Source: Valencia hispanica (Eukaryota > Chordata > Actinopteri > Cyprinodontiformes > Valenciidae). From it: DNA of 64,000 bases. The notes under the pieces are model-generated. The model ran no database searches, had not been told where the DNA came from, and was given only the letters and a program-made list of their open reading frames with translations. This document shows, piece after piece, positions 1 through 12,137 of the stretch (within the stretch, counting starts at the first letter, position 1; every line of letters begins with the position of its first letter). The translations under genes and the position numbers were made by a program. Location: NCBI GenBank assembly GCA_963556495.2, contig OY747716.1:51700318-51764317 (forward strand), written 5' to 3'.

Positions 1-539
1 CTGTAAACTGTGACACATAAAATCTGAGGAGTGCTAAAAACAGTTGCATTATATTCAAAAGTACTAAAATTATCAAATAAAACAGGTTTGGCAGAAAGCG
101 TTGATGAACTAATAAAAGCAGTTCCGCCTCCCCTTTTGCAACTCCTCGTGGAATAAGTGAAGTTAAAATTTGGTGGGGAGGCCTCTGTAAGAACAACAGG
201 GGCATCTGTACTCAGCCATGTTTCTGTTAAAAATAAACAATGTATATTATGATCTAAAATTAGGTCATTTATTATAAAAGTTTTATTCAGCAGAGAGCGG
301 ACATTTAAAAGTGCCATATTAATAGTGGTAGGAGATGGAGTGACTGTATGATCTACTGGGTGTAGGACTTTTGGTAACTGTTTGAGATTATTAGAGTTGC
401 GTTTGCTACGTTTTTTATTATTTGTCCGCTCTCTGCTGATAATAACGGGTATAGATGATTTAGGGCAAGGTCCAAGTCCGATATGTGAATTACTGTTAAA
501 ATCAGAACTGAGTTCATAGGAGCAGGGACCAGCTGCACA
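1..539 (-). CDS. LINE (L2/CR1-type) ORF2, N-terminal part: endonuclease start
   Basis: The minus frame is open from just after the ORF1 stop at 540-542 to the window edge. From about 317 downward it reads as the start of an apurinic-like (EEP) endonuclease: an LLNVRSLLNK block, then FLTETWL, whose glutamate is the usual catalytic metal ligand. An RGGGTAFI-like block follows. This is the nicking enzyme that starts target-primed reverse transcription in Jockey-superfamily LINEs. No ATG opens the frame; the first in-frame ATG is at 317-315. The frame is the same as ORF1, separated only by one TGA codon. RT and the rest of ORF2 lie outside the window. Clade assignment to L2/CR1 is inferred from the ORF1 esterase and the motif style. 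Confidence 0.8.
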
Positions 540-1814
540 TCAGGATGTGGCAGAAGGGGCATGGAGGGCAGGTGCAGCTGGGGCTGGTGTGGTAGACAGG
601 GGGGGGCGAGGGAATGCCAGGCTCATTGACAGCATGCGGGCACCCTGTCTATTAAGATGTAGTCCATCTGGACCAAACAATTGACTCCTGCCCCAGAAAA
701 TGTTAAAATTGTCCATAAAACCAATATTGTGCATCACGGTGGCAGAGGAAAGCCAGGTGTTAAGAGATAAAAGTCTGCTAAAACGACCAATACCTCTGCC
801 AACAGTGGGGGTGGGGCCAGAAATAAAAACAGACACATGTGTGTATTTTAAAAGATTAAACAAATTAATAAAATCCAGCTTCAGGAGCTCAGATTGCTGT
901 TTACGAATGTCGTTGGTTCCAGCGTGAATAATAACTCTACTCACAGATGGGTGATGTTGGATATGGTCCAGGATCTGTTCAGCAATATCCTTTACGGTGG
1001 CTCCAGGAAAACACAGTGTGACCGCTCCTCTCATCCTTACATTCCTGATAATAGAGTCTCCAATGATGAGCGTGGTGGGCGGCTGGTCAACAAGTTGATG
1101 CTGGGCAGAGGATCTTTCACCGTCCAGGACCTGCTGGATGTTGGGCGGATTAGCTTCCCCAGGACTACAGCGATGTGTAGTCGGCGCCGAGGGCTCTTTC
1201 CGTGGGTTCGGGGTGTAGTGGAGCACGCCTCGGCGAGTCCTGGGTTTAGCGCGACGTGGAGGGCTGCGGGAGCCCGGCTGCTGCTCCGGCTGCTGGGAGG
1301 GGATGGGCGGCAGTCCTGCAGAGCTGCGGTGTTTCAGGGCGTCCGGAGGGACAGTCAGAGGAGGAAAGTCGTGCTCCAGGGCACCGAAGCGGTTTGACAA
1401 TGGGAGGCCGGGTGAAGGAGAGCGGTGGCGGCTGCTCCGGGCCCCCCCACCGCGGCCGGTTCCGACCATGGACCAGACACACTGGAGCACCGGTGTTGAG
1501 CTGATGGGGGCTTTTGGCTTTGCCCCCAGATGGAACCAGCAGTCCTCCTCTGCAGTTGTTGTTGCTCCTCCGGCGTTCGGCAGTCCGAGTCCAGCGATGG
1601 ATTCCCCCTCCGCAGCTTCACCGGGCTGGCAGGGAATTGTGTCCGCCAGCTGAGCACTGTTGGCGGCGGCGAAAGTCCGGCCGAAGATGATGTCCACGTC
1701 GCGCTCGTGGTCCTGGATTTGATGGAGCGTGGAGATCCTCTGCTCCAGCTCCAGAACTTTTTGTGTTAATTTAAAACAGCCATCACATCCGGGGGTGCAG
1801 GTGAGTGAAGGCAT
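540..1814 (-). CDS. LINE ORF1 protein with SGNH-hydrolase (esterase) domain
   Basis: 424 residues from the first ATG (1,814-1,812); the frame is open upstream to 1,868 with no ATG. Residues 1-40 hold closely spaced cysteines (CTPGCDGC) and then heptad-like leucines, a probable short coiled coil. Residues about 110-240 are Pro/Arg/Ser rich and likely disordered, suiting RNA binding. The C-terminal third is an SGNH-hydrolase fold: GDS near 252-254, AGTND near 298-302, and a DGLH triad block near 383-386. ORF1 proteins with such esterase domains are known from CR1/L2-type LINEs. The frame is unbroken, so this copy is comparatively young. Its role is as RNP partner of the ORF2 product; the function of the esterase is not settled. 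Confidence 0.85.
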   Translation of the reverse strand: MPSLTCTPGCDGCFKLTQKVLELEQRISTLHQIQDHERDVDIIFGRTFAAANSAQLADTIPCQPGEAAEGESIAGLGLPNAGGATTTAEEDCWFHLGAKPKAPISSTPVLQCVWSMVGTGRGGGARSSRHRSPSPGLPLSNRFGALEHDFPPLTVPPDALKHRSSAGLPPIPSQQPEQQPGSRSPPRRAKPRTRRGVLHYTPNPRKEPSAPTTHRCSPGEANPPNIQQVLDGERSSAQHQLVDQPPTTLIIGDSIIRNVRMRGAVTLCFPGATVKDIAEQILDHIQHHPSVSRVIIHAGTNDIRKQQSELLKLDFINLFNLLKYTHVSVFISGPTPTVGRGIGRFSRLLSLNTWLSSATVMHNIGFMDNFNIFWGRSQLFGPDGLHLNRQGARMLSMSLAFPRPPLSTTPAPAAPALHAPSATS

Positions 1815-2020
1815 GACGAAATAAAAAGTAGTCCGTGCTCGGATAAAAAACGCCCCCGATAAAAACAAGTTGCTAAAAGTCAGTGGTGTTAAAATCGGTT
1901 AAAAACAGTCATCAAAACGATTTAAAACCAGTTAAAACCGTGTTTGTTAGGGAGCCGAAGTTTGGCAAGTCTCTCTGTAGAAGGACGCCGACGCATGCGC
2001 ACAAATCACAACTTTTTTAG
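1815..2020 (-). promoter_or_regulatory. Probable 5' UTR/promoter of the L2/CR1-type LINE
   Basis: This stretch lies upstream of ORF1 on the minus strand and ends near a CpG-containing block. At 1,992-2,001 CGCATGCGCA is close to the NRF1 consensus, a common CpG-promoter motif. The 5' boundary of the element is not resolved; 2,020 is an estimate from where sequence character changes. The promoter role is inferred from position. Confidence 0.35.
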
Positions 2021-2099
2021 TTAACAGGGGTAATGTATTCCCAGTTATCAAAAGCTCAAAGTTGGGGGCTTTAAAGCGGCTCGTCGCTATTGATTTCCA

Positions 2100-2240
2100 A
2101 CCAGTTGTTGACCAGTATTATGTTTTTCTTTTTCTTTTATGCTTCCTATGTTGTAATGCTGTCTGTACAGCATCTTGGTCGGCTCTCAAGCCGTTTTTGT
2201 AAGTGGGCTTTATAAATAAACTATGGTATGGTATGGAAAG
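2100..2240 (+). repeat. Short LINE 3'-tail-like fragment ending in (TATGG)n
   Basis: The stretch ends in TTTATAAATAAAC followed by TATGGTATGGTATGG. An AATAAA-bearing tail followed by a short tandem motif is how many fish L2-type LINE copies end. It points on the plus strand, so it is not the tail of the minus-strand LINE at 1-2,020. The rest of 2,241-2,740 shows no gene or repeat that I recognise. Family assignment is tentative. Confidence 0.3.
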
Positions 2241-2740
2241 CAGCTCATGGCATCTGTTAAGCTCAATAGAGAGCTTTTGAACCTTTTTAAAGTTTGTTAC
2301 ATCTTGGACTGTTTAAGTTCGCCCTGCTTTCCACCAGATGATTAAGCGGCGCGTGACGTTTTCACCGCGAGCTCAGCAGCTCATCCGTTCCCACCGGGAG
2401 AGTTTCAGACGTGTAGAACCCGCGAAAACTTTCCACCCAGCTGGTCCCGGGAGATCACAGGAGAAATCACAGGAGAATTGCAATTGCATAACTTCAAGGA
2501 TAGGGGAAAAAATATTCTATGTTAATAAGTGTTAAAAACTCCCCATCGACTAATTCTGTCTATGCCTTCTCTTTTTTCACGTTGTCCTGGTAAAAATTAT
2601 CACTGGTATCATATGAATTAGGTGATTCTCCACTTCAAGGATTAACTTCTCATCATCCGTGATGAAAACCAACAAATTATACCGACTGACTTCAACCCTG
2701 TTGTCCCCGTTGGTTATGTTTTGTTGTTTGTTATTGTTTT

Positions 2741-5700
2741 CCATCCATCCATCCATCCATTTTCTTCCGCTTATCCGGGGTCGGGTCGCGGGGGCAGCAG
2801 CCTAAGCAAAGAGACCCAGACTTCCCTCTCCCCAGCCACTTGTTCCAGCTCCTCAGGAGGAACCCCAAGGCGCTCCCAGGCCAGCCGAGAAACATACTCC
2901 CTACAGCGTGTCCTGGGCCTTCCCCTGGGCCTCCTCCCGGTGAGACGTGCCTGAAACACCTCACCAGGGAGGCGTCCAGGAGGCATCCTGACCAGATGCC
3001 CGAGCCACATCAACTGACTCCTCTCGATGTGGAGAAGCAGCGGCTCTAGTCTGAGCCCCCTCCGGATGACTGAGCTTCTCACCCTATCTCTAAGGGAGAG
3101 CCCAGACACTCTGCGGAGGAAACTCATTTCAGCCACTTGTATCCGTGATCTCGTTCTTTCGGTCACCACCCAGAGTTCGTGACCATAGATGAGGGTAGGA
3201 ACGTAGATCTACCGGTAAATCGAGAGTTTCGCCTTTTGGCTCAGCTCTCTCTTCACCACGACAGACCGGTAAAGCGCCCGCATAACTGCAGATGCCCCAC
3301 CAATCCGTCTATCGATCTCCCGCTCCATTTTTCCTTCATTCGTGAACAAGACCCCCAGATACTTAAACTCCTCCACTTGGGGAAGGACCCCATCCCCGAC
3401 CTGGAGAAGGCACCCCACCCTTTTCCGGCTCAAGACCATGGCCTCGGAATTGGAGGTGCTGATTCTCATCCCAGCCGCTTCACACTCGGCTGCGAACTGC
3501 TCCACCGAAAGCTGTAGATCACGTTCCGATGAAGCCAACAGGACCACGTCATCTGCAAAAAGCAGAGACCCGATCCTGAGGCCACCAAAACGGATCCCCT
3601 CAACGCCTTGTCTGCGCCTAGAGATCCTGTCCATAAAAGTTAGGAACAGGATCGGTGACAAAGGGCAACCTTGGCGGAGTCCAACTCTCACTGGAAACAA
3701 GCCCGATTTACTGCCGGCAATGCGAACCAAACTCTGGCACCGGTCGTACAGGGACCTAACAGCCCGTATCAAGGGGCCCGGTACCCCATACTCCCGGAGC
3801 ACCCCCCACAGGGCCCCCCGAGGGACACGGTCGAACGCCTTCTCCAAGTCCACAAAACACATGTAGACCGGTTGGGCGAACTCCCACGCACCCTCCAGGA
3901 CCCTGCTGAGGGTGTAGAGCTGGTCCAGTGTTCCACGGCCAGGACGAAAACCGCATTGTTCCTCCTGGATCCGAGGTTCGACTATCTGTCGGACCCTCCT
4001 CTCCAGAACCCCTGAATAGACCTTACCAGGGAGGCTCAGAAGTGTAGTTGGAACACACCCTGTGGTCCCCCTTTTTAAACAGGGGGACCACCACCCCGGT
4101 CTGCCAATCCAAGGGAACTGCCCCCGATGTCAACGCAATATTGCAGAGCCGCGTTAACCAACACAGCCCCACAACATCCAGAGCCTTGAGGAACTCCGGT
4201 CGAATCTCATCCACCCCCGGAGGCCTGCCACCGAGGAGCTTTTTAACGACCTCGGTGACCTCAGCACCAGAGATTGGAGAGACCGACCCCAAGTCCCCAA
4301 ACCCTGCTTCCAGATTGGAAGGTGTGCTGGTGGGATTGAGGAGGTCTTCGAAGTATTCTATCCACCGACCCAAAACGTCCCGCGTCGCGGTCAGCAGCAC
4401 ACCATCCCCACTGTAAACAGTGTTGGTGCCAGACCGCTTTCACCCCCTGAGACGCCAGATGGTGGACCAGAATCGCTTCGAAGCCGTACGGAAGTCGTTT
4501 TCCATGGCCTGTCCAAACTCCTCCCACGCCCGAGTTTTTGCCTCAGCAACCATCCGAGCCGCATCCCGCTTGGCCTGTCGGTACCTATCAGCTGCTTCAG
4601 GGGTCATACAAGCCAAAAAGACCCGGTAGGACTCCTTCTTCAGCCTGACAGTATCCCTTACCGCCGGTGTCCACCAGCGGGTTCGGGGGTTGCCGCCGCG
4701 ACAGGCACAGACCACCTTGCGGCCACAGCTTCGGTCAGCCGCCTCGGCAATGGAGGCGCGGAACATGGTCCACTCGGACTCGATGTCCCCCGCCTCCCCC
4801 GGGACGTGTTCAAAGTTCTGCCGGAAGTGTGAGTTAAAGCTCCTTCTGACAGGAGACTCTGCCAGACGTTCCCAGCAGACCCTCACAACACGTTTGGGCC
4901 TTCCAGGTCTGTCCGGCGTCCTCCCCCACCATCGGAGCCGACTCACCACCAGGTAGTGGTCAGTGGACAGCTCAGCCCTTCTCTTCACCCGAGTGTCCAA
5001 AACATGCGGCCGCAGATCAGATGAGACGACAACCAAGTCGATCATTGAGCTGCGGCCTAAGGTGTCCTGGTGCCAAGTGCACATATGGACACCTTTATGC
5101 TTGAACATGGTTTTTTTTATGGACAATCCATGACGAGCACAGAAGTCCAATAACAAGACACCACTCGGGTCCAGATCGGCGGGGGGGCATTCCGCCCAAC
5201 CACACCCCTCCATGTCTCACTGTCATTGCCCACGTGAGCGTTGAAGTCCCCCAGCAGAACAAGGGAGTCCCCAGGAGGAGCACTCTCCAGCACCTCCTCC
5301 AAAGACTCCAAGAAGGGTGGGTAATCTAATCTGCTGTTTGGCGCGTAAGCACAAACAAGGGAGGGAGGCTACCCTCTCGTTCACCGGGGTAAACCCCAAC
5401 GTACAGGCGCCGAGATGGGGGGCAACAAGTATGCCCACCCCAGCTCGGCGCCTCTCAGCAGAGTGGAAGAGAGTCCAACCCCTCTCGAGGAGACGGGTTC
5501 CAGAGCCAGAGCCGTGCGCCGAGGTGAGTCCGACGATGTCCAGTCGGAACCTCTCAACCCCGCACACCAGCTCCGGCTCCTTCCCCACCAGAGAGATGAC
5601 GTTCCACGTCCCGAGAGCCAGCTTCTGCACCCGAGGATCGGACCGCCAAGGTCCCCGCCTTTGGCCGCCGCCCATCCTGCACAGCACCCGGCCCCTATGG

Positions 5701-5806
5701 CCCCTCCCACAGGTGGTGAGCTCATGGGAAGGGGGGCCCATGTTACCTCTTCGGGCTAAGCTCGACCGGGCCCCATGGGTAAAGGCCCGGCCACCAGGCG
5801 CTCACC
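2741..5806 (-). mobile_element. Rex3-like LINE (RTE clade), nearly full length, decayed
   Basis: The minus strand begins at 5,806 with the GC-rich start common to fish RTE copies and ends at 2,741-2,760 in (GATG)n, the short tandem tail known for Rex3. In between lie endonuclease, RT and C-terminal blocks in order but in different frames. At about 3.07 kb it is close to full length. A second, tail-only fragment of the same family sits at 18,495-18,595. Frameshifts and stops make this copy non-autonomous. Confidence 0.88.
2771..5741 (-). pseudogene. Rex3/RTE ORF: EEP endonuclease plus reverse transcriptase, multiply broken
   Basis: Fragments in order: 5,741-5,223 carries the endonuclease start (KLALGTWNV, LDIVGLTS) and the ERRRAGVGIL block. 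5,213-4,440 continues endonuclease and linker ([26 protein letters not shown]). 4,400-4,023 holds RT fingers (GRPPGVDEIRPEFLK). 3,862-3,209 carries RT palm, with motif A CFVDLEKAFDRVP and catalytic FADD in SLLFADDVVLLAS. 3,169-2,771 is the C-terminal tail (MWLGHLVRMPPGRLPGEVF). At least four frame changes separate these blocks. The product would have nicked DNA and copied the element's RNA by target-primed reverse transcription. No ORF1 is seen, as usual for RTE. Confidence 0.88.
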
Positions 5807-7273
5807 TTATTATTGTTTTTTTCATAGTAAAGCAATCAGAAATCTGCACGTGTCTTTTATTTTGGAATTTGGCAGATGCTTTACATGGCTCCCGTGTCTG
5901 ATTTCCCGTCTGCTCCAATCTAAACTGCTAAGATTGACGTGTTTTAGAAGCGTAGCACGTAAAAAATTATTTTTTTATATTTTAGGAGAGCGCTGCGACA
6001 CGACGCATCTGGGACGCGCTGCTTTGCACCCCAGTGGAAACGGACCAATCACCGTACAATGGCTGCAAAACTCAAACTTTCAAGGAAATGGTATTGGGAC
6101 AAAAAGACGGGGAAAATGGCTGAAAATGAAGATACTAACTGAATATGCTATGTACAATATTTCATTGTAGATTTTTGGGAATATTTCTAAATTCCTAGAG
6201 ATTCTCAGTGATCCTGACTCGACATCTCAAGTTGGATGCACAAATATTATGTCATACCTATCCAAGCCGCAGAAAGAGGTTCCATTAGTGGTTGGACGAA
6301 AGAGAGCTGTCTGTGATTGGCTGGTGAAAAAAACAGTTCAACAGCCGTGTGCGAGCAGTTGAGCGAACAGAGACTGAATAGCGCGCAAGCACAGAGCAGG
6401 TGTTATTGTTCGTCCACATAGATATTTGCTCTCAGATCAGTCTCACTGCACGCTCAAGTTGATGGCACAAATATTACGCCATAGTTTTACCCTGATATTT
6501 CAAATAAATTGGTCATCATTTGGTCCTTCGGTGACCGACGATCTACAACATTAGTTCTCAACCGATTTTTCTTGAAGACCCCCTTGCCTGTGTCCAAGAG
6601 AAGCCCCGGACCCCTCAACTCAAACTCCTAACCGCATTAAAAGGGATTAGACACAAATTTTAAACAGCGATTGTAGGTTTTTGGTCTTTTTTTTATACTG
6701 TAGGCTATATAGACAATTTTCTTTTTGTCTTTTGGATTTCATGAATGTAATAATGACAAATATAATTTTAGTAATCTCACAAACTCAGCACAGACCAAAT
6801 TGTGAGGACCCCCTGTGAACTCTAAGGACCCCAATGGTCGAAAACACACGGCCTCATCAACACAGAAAGGGTTCAACGGACCTAAAACCTCTAGAGAATC
6901 CCTGAGCTGAGCTGGAGAGGAGAGAGGAGCAGAGGAATCAGGTCTGTGTGAAGATCTCAGCCTCTGTATGTTCTCCAACATGGTGGAATGGAGCAGAAGA
7001 CAAAGAGTCTACAGCAGGAACTCTGTTAAAACTATTCTTTCTCAATGTTTCAGTGAGACTCTGCGGCTGCAATGAAACAATAACTGACTTTCAGACTTCT
7101 CCACACCTTCACCAGGGGAGGCAATCAGTGTGGAGGATACAGCAGGTAGAGCTCCCTGATTGGCTAGTGGAGCCCCAGGAAGCAGAAAATTGTTTCAGCA
7201 CAGCTTCAGTGATGGAGCCGTAAGCGTATCAGAACCGACGGATCATCTAGGAGACGTTTAGAACCATTTAGAC
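5807..7273. other. Intergenic/intronic stretch with weak repeat traces
   Basis: No convincing gene. Around 6,550-6,840 there are paired GACCCCC-type blocks (TTCTCAACCGATTTTTCTTG at the left, GAGGACCCCCTG at the right) like the ends of a degraded hAT-type MITE, but no target duplication was found. If exon 3 of lasp1 lies far downstream, this stretch is part of lasp1 intron 2. Confidence 0.4.
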
Positions 7274-7281
7274 CCTCCTCC

Positions 7282-8108
7282 CAGTGGCGTAGCCAGGAAT
7301 TGTTTTTCAAGTTGGCCTAACAAATAAATGAGAGGCCATATAAATATTGAAATTAAGTTTATTTGTTGCTTCAATTTCTGCATACATCAGAAACCAACAG
7401 TAAGTTTTACACAAACAGCTTAGAACAAAGAACACTAAACTTAGACTACAAAGTGTAAACATAACAATATGGCCGCTGTCAGATACCCAATGCTTTAAAT
7501 AATTATTTGATTCCCTGAAGGGTTCATATTAAGGCAGCTTACCCTGCAGACGGTAAAGGTTTTAGAAGCTGTTAGCTAACCAGAGTAAAGGGGGCGGGAT
7601 CATCTGGGCTCTGTGAGCTCAGCGATTGGTCAGCTTTTCCCAAGGGAATATCACCAACGTAGTAGCAATGTGCTTCAAAGAAAACTCCCTAAACAAACTT
7701 ATTTTTTTTAATCAATGTACTTTAATTTATTGTCACATTTAATTATTCTTAATGCATGGAACTGTACTTTATTGGATTAGTCTGGAATGTTTAGCTAGGG
7801 ATCCTAATATTTTAAATAAAAATGTTTTTTTCAAAACTATAATCTTAAACTTGGGAACACAAAGGAATCTCACAGCTAGCCCTAGCTTGTCTGGAGACGT
7901 TGCAACACATATTATTTAATACAGACAATGACAGCAAGTCTTGCAAAGATGTAAATGTCACCTCCGATTTTATTTTTGACATCCCACAAAAATAAAATGT
8001 AATTATATATATAATTTGTTCTAATCTCTTTTTTTGAAAAAGCCATTTAGTTGGGTGGGCCCTAGTCCAAAGTGGGTGGGCATAGGCCCCCCTAACGCCA
8101 CGGCCCTG
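7282..8108. mobile_element. Non-autonomous hAT element (MITE-like), 827 bp
   Basis: The left end is CAGTGGCGTAGCC and the right end, read inward, is CAGGGCCGTGGCGTTAGG, an imperfect inverted pair with a CAG...GGCG start typical of hAT. It is flanked by an exact 8-bp duplication CCTCCTCC at 7,274-7,281 and 8,109-8,116, the target duplication length of hAT. No transposase frame is present. The interior is AT-rich with no gene. Confidence 0.75.
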
Positions 8109-8116
8109 CCTCCTCC

Positions 8117-9005
8117 TCTTCATCATCTTCCTCCTCTTGATTCTGAGCTCATCCTCCAGCAGCCATGAACTACCTCTGATCATCTTCTCCTCTTTGTGCC
8201 TCAGTGAAGCAGCAGAACAGTTTCTCTCTGATGTTCTGCTTCGGCACATCAAGCTACAGAGATCTGGGTTATGTGGGCGGCGCCGTTACATAAGCGACCC
8301 GTCGATACCTCCACGATCCCGAGCTCACTCCAGGCTCTGGATGTATAAAACCACACTGACGCTCACTGAGGGAAACTTCATTTAGCTTCATGTTAGCACA
8401 AGCAGCCAGTCTTCAGAGTTACATAATCAGCTTTTATAACTGCTCGAAGATAATCTTCATTAAAACATAATCTCTGTCAGCTCCTGGTTTCTGTGCAGAA
8501 CTAAAAACAATCTGTTGGTTTTCTGACTGACCTGAGAACTTCAAGAGAAGGTTACTGGACTTATTGGTCCTCCTGAAACATTTCAATTCATTTCAATTCA
8601 ATTCAAAAATACTTTATAGATCCCAGAGGGAAATTAAGTTGGGATTTAGGATTGTCTGAGGATCTACACTTATTGATTATTGAAATATCTTTGAAAAACT
8701 AGAAGATTCAACTCATCGTCTGGTTCATGGTGTAAATTCTCCTAAATAATATCTCGACTATTGTCAGATTGACTTGAAAACAACAACATTTTCCCTTGAA
8801 GCTTTTTTACTGAAACAAATGTAGCTTCTGAAGAACAATAAATGAGTTCAGCTCTACAGTAAAGATGAACCTCCCCACTCACAGTGTGAAATTCTAACAT
8901 CTCCGACTTTAATTTGAATATTTTGATTCAGTTTCTACATGATTTAGATCAAATAAAAGTAAGCGAATCATTTCTTCTGGCTAAAAAACTAATCCACTGA
9001 TAAGT
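8117..9005. other. No gene seen; short LINE-tail fragment at 8,583-8,642
   Basis: The stretch 8,583-8,642 (TTCAATTCAATTCAAAAATA, then TTTATAGATCCCAGAGGGAA) is the reverse complement of a tail shared by many fish non-LTR copies (TTTCCCTCTGGGAT...AAAG). The rest shows neither a coding frame with recognisable motifs nor a repeat end. Confidence 0.4.
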
Positions 9006-9033
9006 ATGGTGGAGGATCTGTGATGCTGTGGTC
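9006..9033 (+). repeat. Tiny Tc1 transposase fragment
   Basis: GGTGGAGGATCTGTGATGCTG is the nucleotide signature of the Gly-rich GGGSVML block of fish Tc1 transposases. A second copy of the same block is at about 14,326-14,350. Both are too short to place in a family. Confidence 0.35.
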
Positions 9034-11309
9034 CAGAGGTGGGAAGCAATGAACACTTTGTTACTGTACTTAATTAGCTTTTTTAATAATCCATACTTCG
9101 ACTAAGTACTCATATTCTGACGACGTTCTACTTTTTGTCTCTTTGTTTGAAGACAAAGGTCTCTACTTTCTTCTCCTTACATTCTCAAAACTGACTCATT
9201 ACTTCTACACGTCTCCATAACGACGAGCCGTAAAGGTAGAGGGAAACAGAGGGAAAACCCCCATCTGTGACACAGATAGAAACGTTAACAGCGACATGGA
9301 TGAAGACAGTTAACTGGGAAACGTTGTGGACAACAATGCAGACGATTTGAAGAAGCTAGCCACTCCCACCCATGGTCTTATGAAGAGAACACTTCCATGT
9401 TGTCGCTCTAAGATGAATAATGGTGAATGTGATATGCAGGTGCCAACCGGTTTTGTGGATCCCAGGTATTTATGGGGGTTGGAGACCACAGTCGCCTGAG
9501 GAACAGTTCAAATCTGTGAATACTTGAGACCCCCCCCCAATTTATGAGTAAAACGCTTATAACTGCTTATCTTAATAGTTAAAACACCAAATACAGGGTG
9601 TCCCATAAATGTACATTTAGAAAAAAAAATAAACACCACTTTTATCTAGATAATATGCTGTATATAACTGTCATCGTGTTGAAAACACATTTCGTAAGAC
9701 TTAACACACCCAGAATAAAGCAGCTAGACTTGCACTGAGCTGCTCTATGAGGGAGAAGTGATGGATAACAAACAATCATGCCTGAACAGCTGAACAGAGA
9801 ATGAGTAGCAGACTGGTCCAGTTTGAAAGAAAGGTATCTTTGTCCAAAGAACCTGTCTACTTTTACAGTCAACTGACTCCTTCAAAACACAGAACCAGAA
9901 CCAGAACCAGACAGGCATGCTTAATAAATTATACACTGTCTTTACCTAAAACCAATGCATTAAAGTAGTCAGTGTTGTTTAGAGCTGCTGTATTCCATAT
10001 GGAATAAACTACCTTCTTATATAACACAGATTCCCAAAGAAGACTTTTTAAAAAGCAATTAAAGATGGCAATTCTTCAACAGAACATCTCTACATAACAT
10101 TGAACGTGTAGATAAGCTATTTGATTTGGCATCAGTCTAGAACTGTAATATTTTTTCCTGTTTTGTGATATTGTAAGTGTGTTTTTATTATATGGACCCC
10201 AAGAAGAATAGTTGTTGCTGTGGTGATAACTCATGGGAATCCTTAATAAATGAAACAAATTCATATCCTCCACTGCTGAAGAACACATCCAAGCACAGCC
10301 AGAGTTATGCTTGTAATGGCATTATGTTCATTCCATGTTTTGTGTTAAACACATTTGCAAAAATGCGATAGCTTCCTGAACTGGCCCTCAGGATGATGTC
10401 AAAGTCCTTTTCATTTCGGGCCTTATCAAAATCATGAATCAAAGTGGCCAGTTGTGGCAGAAAGCACTGATTAACAAACTGTTAAAATATTATAATTATC
10501 TGTCTCTGCATTCCATGAGTACTTCTTAAAATTAAATAATACGTAACAAATCTTCACATTGATGTCATTTCGCACTAATCAAATGAAATCTGAAGGTTGT
10601 AATTATGTGCCTTATAGAGTCTAAAGGGCCACATAGATGGTTATGGTGGACCCGATTTGACCTTGAGTTTGACACGCATGTGCTCAGGTATCTGAAATAT
10701 GAAATAAATGCAATGTTAAAAACAATATGTATGGAAACTTAAGAGATATCCTGTATATCCTAATATGCATTAACACATATAGTGAAAACCGCCTTAGCAC
10801 TACAGTAGAAGCTAATATCCATCTTACTTATTACAGCTCTTGGGGGTACAGCCAATCAGCCCCAAGAAAACGGAAAGGCATTCTTGGATTGGCTGCTTTG
10901 CACCAATGCAATTCAGCTTCACAAGCTGCTTTTTTAGTTCATATATTCTCGATATGCTTTATTTAACACAATCCACAAATAGGCAGATTTTTCACAAATT
11001 ATTTAGATTTACTTTCCAGAGAAAAATCAGAGAATAAGGGAATCTGCAAATTGACGGGGGTCCGCTGTATTTTTGGGCAGGTTGTCAGCAAAAACAGGGT
11101 AACAATCCCATTTTGTGACCCTAGAACTTTGTTTTAGACAACTCTACAGAATAAAACAATTATTTTCTGTAATGAAGGTGAAAACATTGTTTTTACTTTT
11201 TGCTTTTACTCAAGTAAAGTAGTTTATTCCGTAGTTTTACTCGAATCTTTTCAACAGATCTATCTGTACTTTTACTTAAGTAAATACTGCGTGAACTTTT
11301 CCCACCTTG
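9034..11309. mobile_element. Candidate degraded hAT element, about 2.3 kb
   Basis: The left end CAGAGGTGGGAAG is followed by tracts rich in ACTTTGTTACTGTACTTAA. The right end, read inward, is CAAGGTGGGAAAAG followed by matching AAGTAAAAGTACAG tracts. The paired GGTGGGAA termini and the AAGTA-rich subterminal tracts resemble fish hAT elements. Flanks give only a partial target duplication (GTGG). No transposase is recognised inside; 10,801-11,069 looks like a second, nested element. Confidence 0.4.
10801..11069. mobile_element. Possible Tigger/pogo-like MITE end
   Basis: The right end, read inward, is TACAGCGGACCCCCGTCAAT followed by TTGCAGATTC, close to the CAGTGGACCC start of Tigger/pogo-type mariners. 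The left end (TACAGTAGAAGC) matches weakly. A similar terminus recurs at 12,701, which supports a shared family. No transposase. Confidence 0.35.
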
Positions 11310-12135
11310 GTGGGAGTCATGACGTAATTAACTGGTTGAACCACCAAGAGATGACAGATACAAATCTGTTTAACGCTGATATGTGGGCTACAGAAAGCCT
11401 ACAGGCTGAGCAGAAGACGAGAGAACATCAGAGAGGGACCAGAACTCTGGACTCCAGGATCTCTTTGTCTCTATGCTCCGGCCTGGTGAACCTACTCACC
11501 ACACCGCATCATCACCAGAAGATGCATCAACAACTAGAGCCCTGGTGATATTGTTAAAACTACTATTTTCCTAACTCCTTGTTTTATTTCAATACATTTA
11601 CTTTCTCAGATTAAATGAAATATTTCTGCTGCTCCAATAGCAGATTCATTTATTCTGGTGGGTGACATTAAGCCTGGGTGATGCTGTAAATGTCAGGATA
11701 AAGGTTAGCATCAGCTAAACTGTTCCTAATCTAGGACTAAGTGGACAGCAGACGTCTGGTCCTGCAGAGGACATCCAGGGTCACAGAGGGCAGTCACTCG
11801 GTGACAGCCTGAGCCGAGGTCAGGACCTGACAACACCTTTCCTGGTTGGGTCCATAGTTTCACTGTTAGAGTCAGAAAGTCGTGTGTTAAAGTGTCAGCT
11901 CTCATGTGCTTTTTAATCCCCCCGACTGAGCTGCAGACAGGTTTTTAGAAGCACGGGACCACCGCATTAAACCCCCCAGAATTTACTTCTGCCTCTTAAC
12001 AGAAACAATTGAGAACAGATCAAACTGAGGCCTAAAATCTTCAATCTAAAGCTCAGGGAAAGAGAACTAGAGCAAAAATGTTTTATAAATCAATTTCAGG
12101 ACAAACAACCATCCTGAAGTAACATCCTGTTGCAG
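11310..12135. other. No gene or repeat recognised
   Basis: Mixed sequence without motif-bearing reading frames; short frames here carry no recognisable domains. Treated as intronic or intergenic filler. Confidence 0.4.
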
Positions 12136-12137
12136 TA

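Noticed and set aside
1246..1657. Overlapping short frames on both strands near 1.3-1.6 kb
   Set aside because: Shadows of the Pro/Arg-rich middle of the LINE ORF1, which is the only frame with domains and a sensible length.
2721..3866. Plus-strand frames across the Rex3 element
   Set aside because: They are antisense shadows of the minus-strand RT and C-terminal coding blocks.
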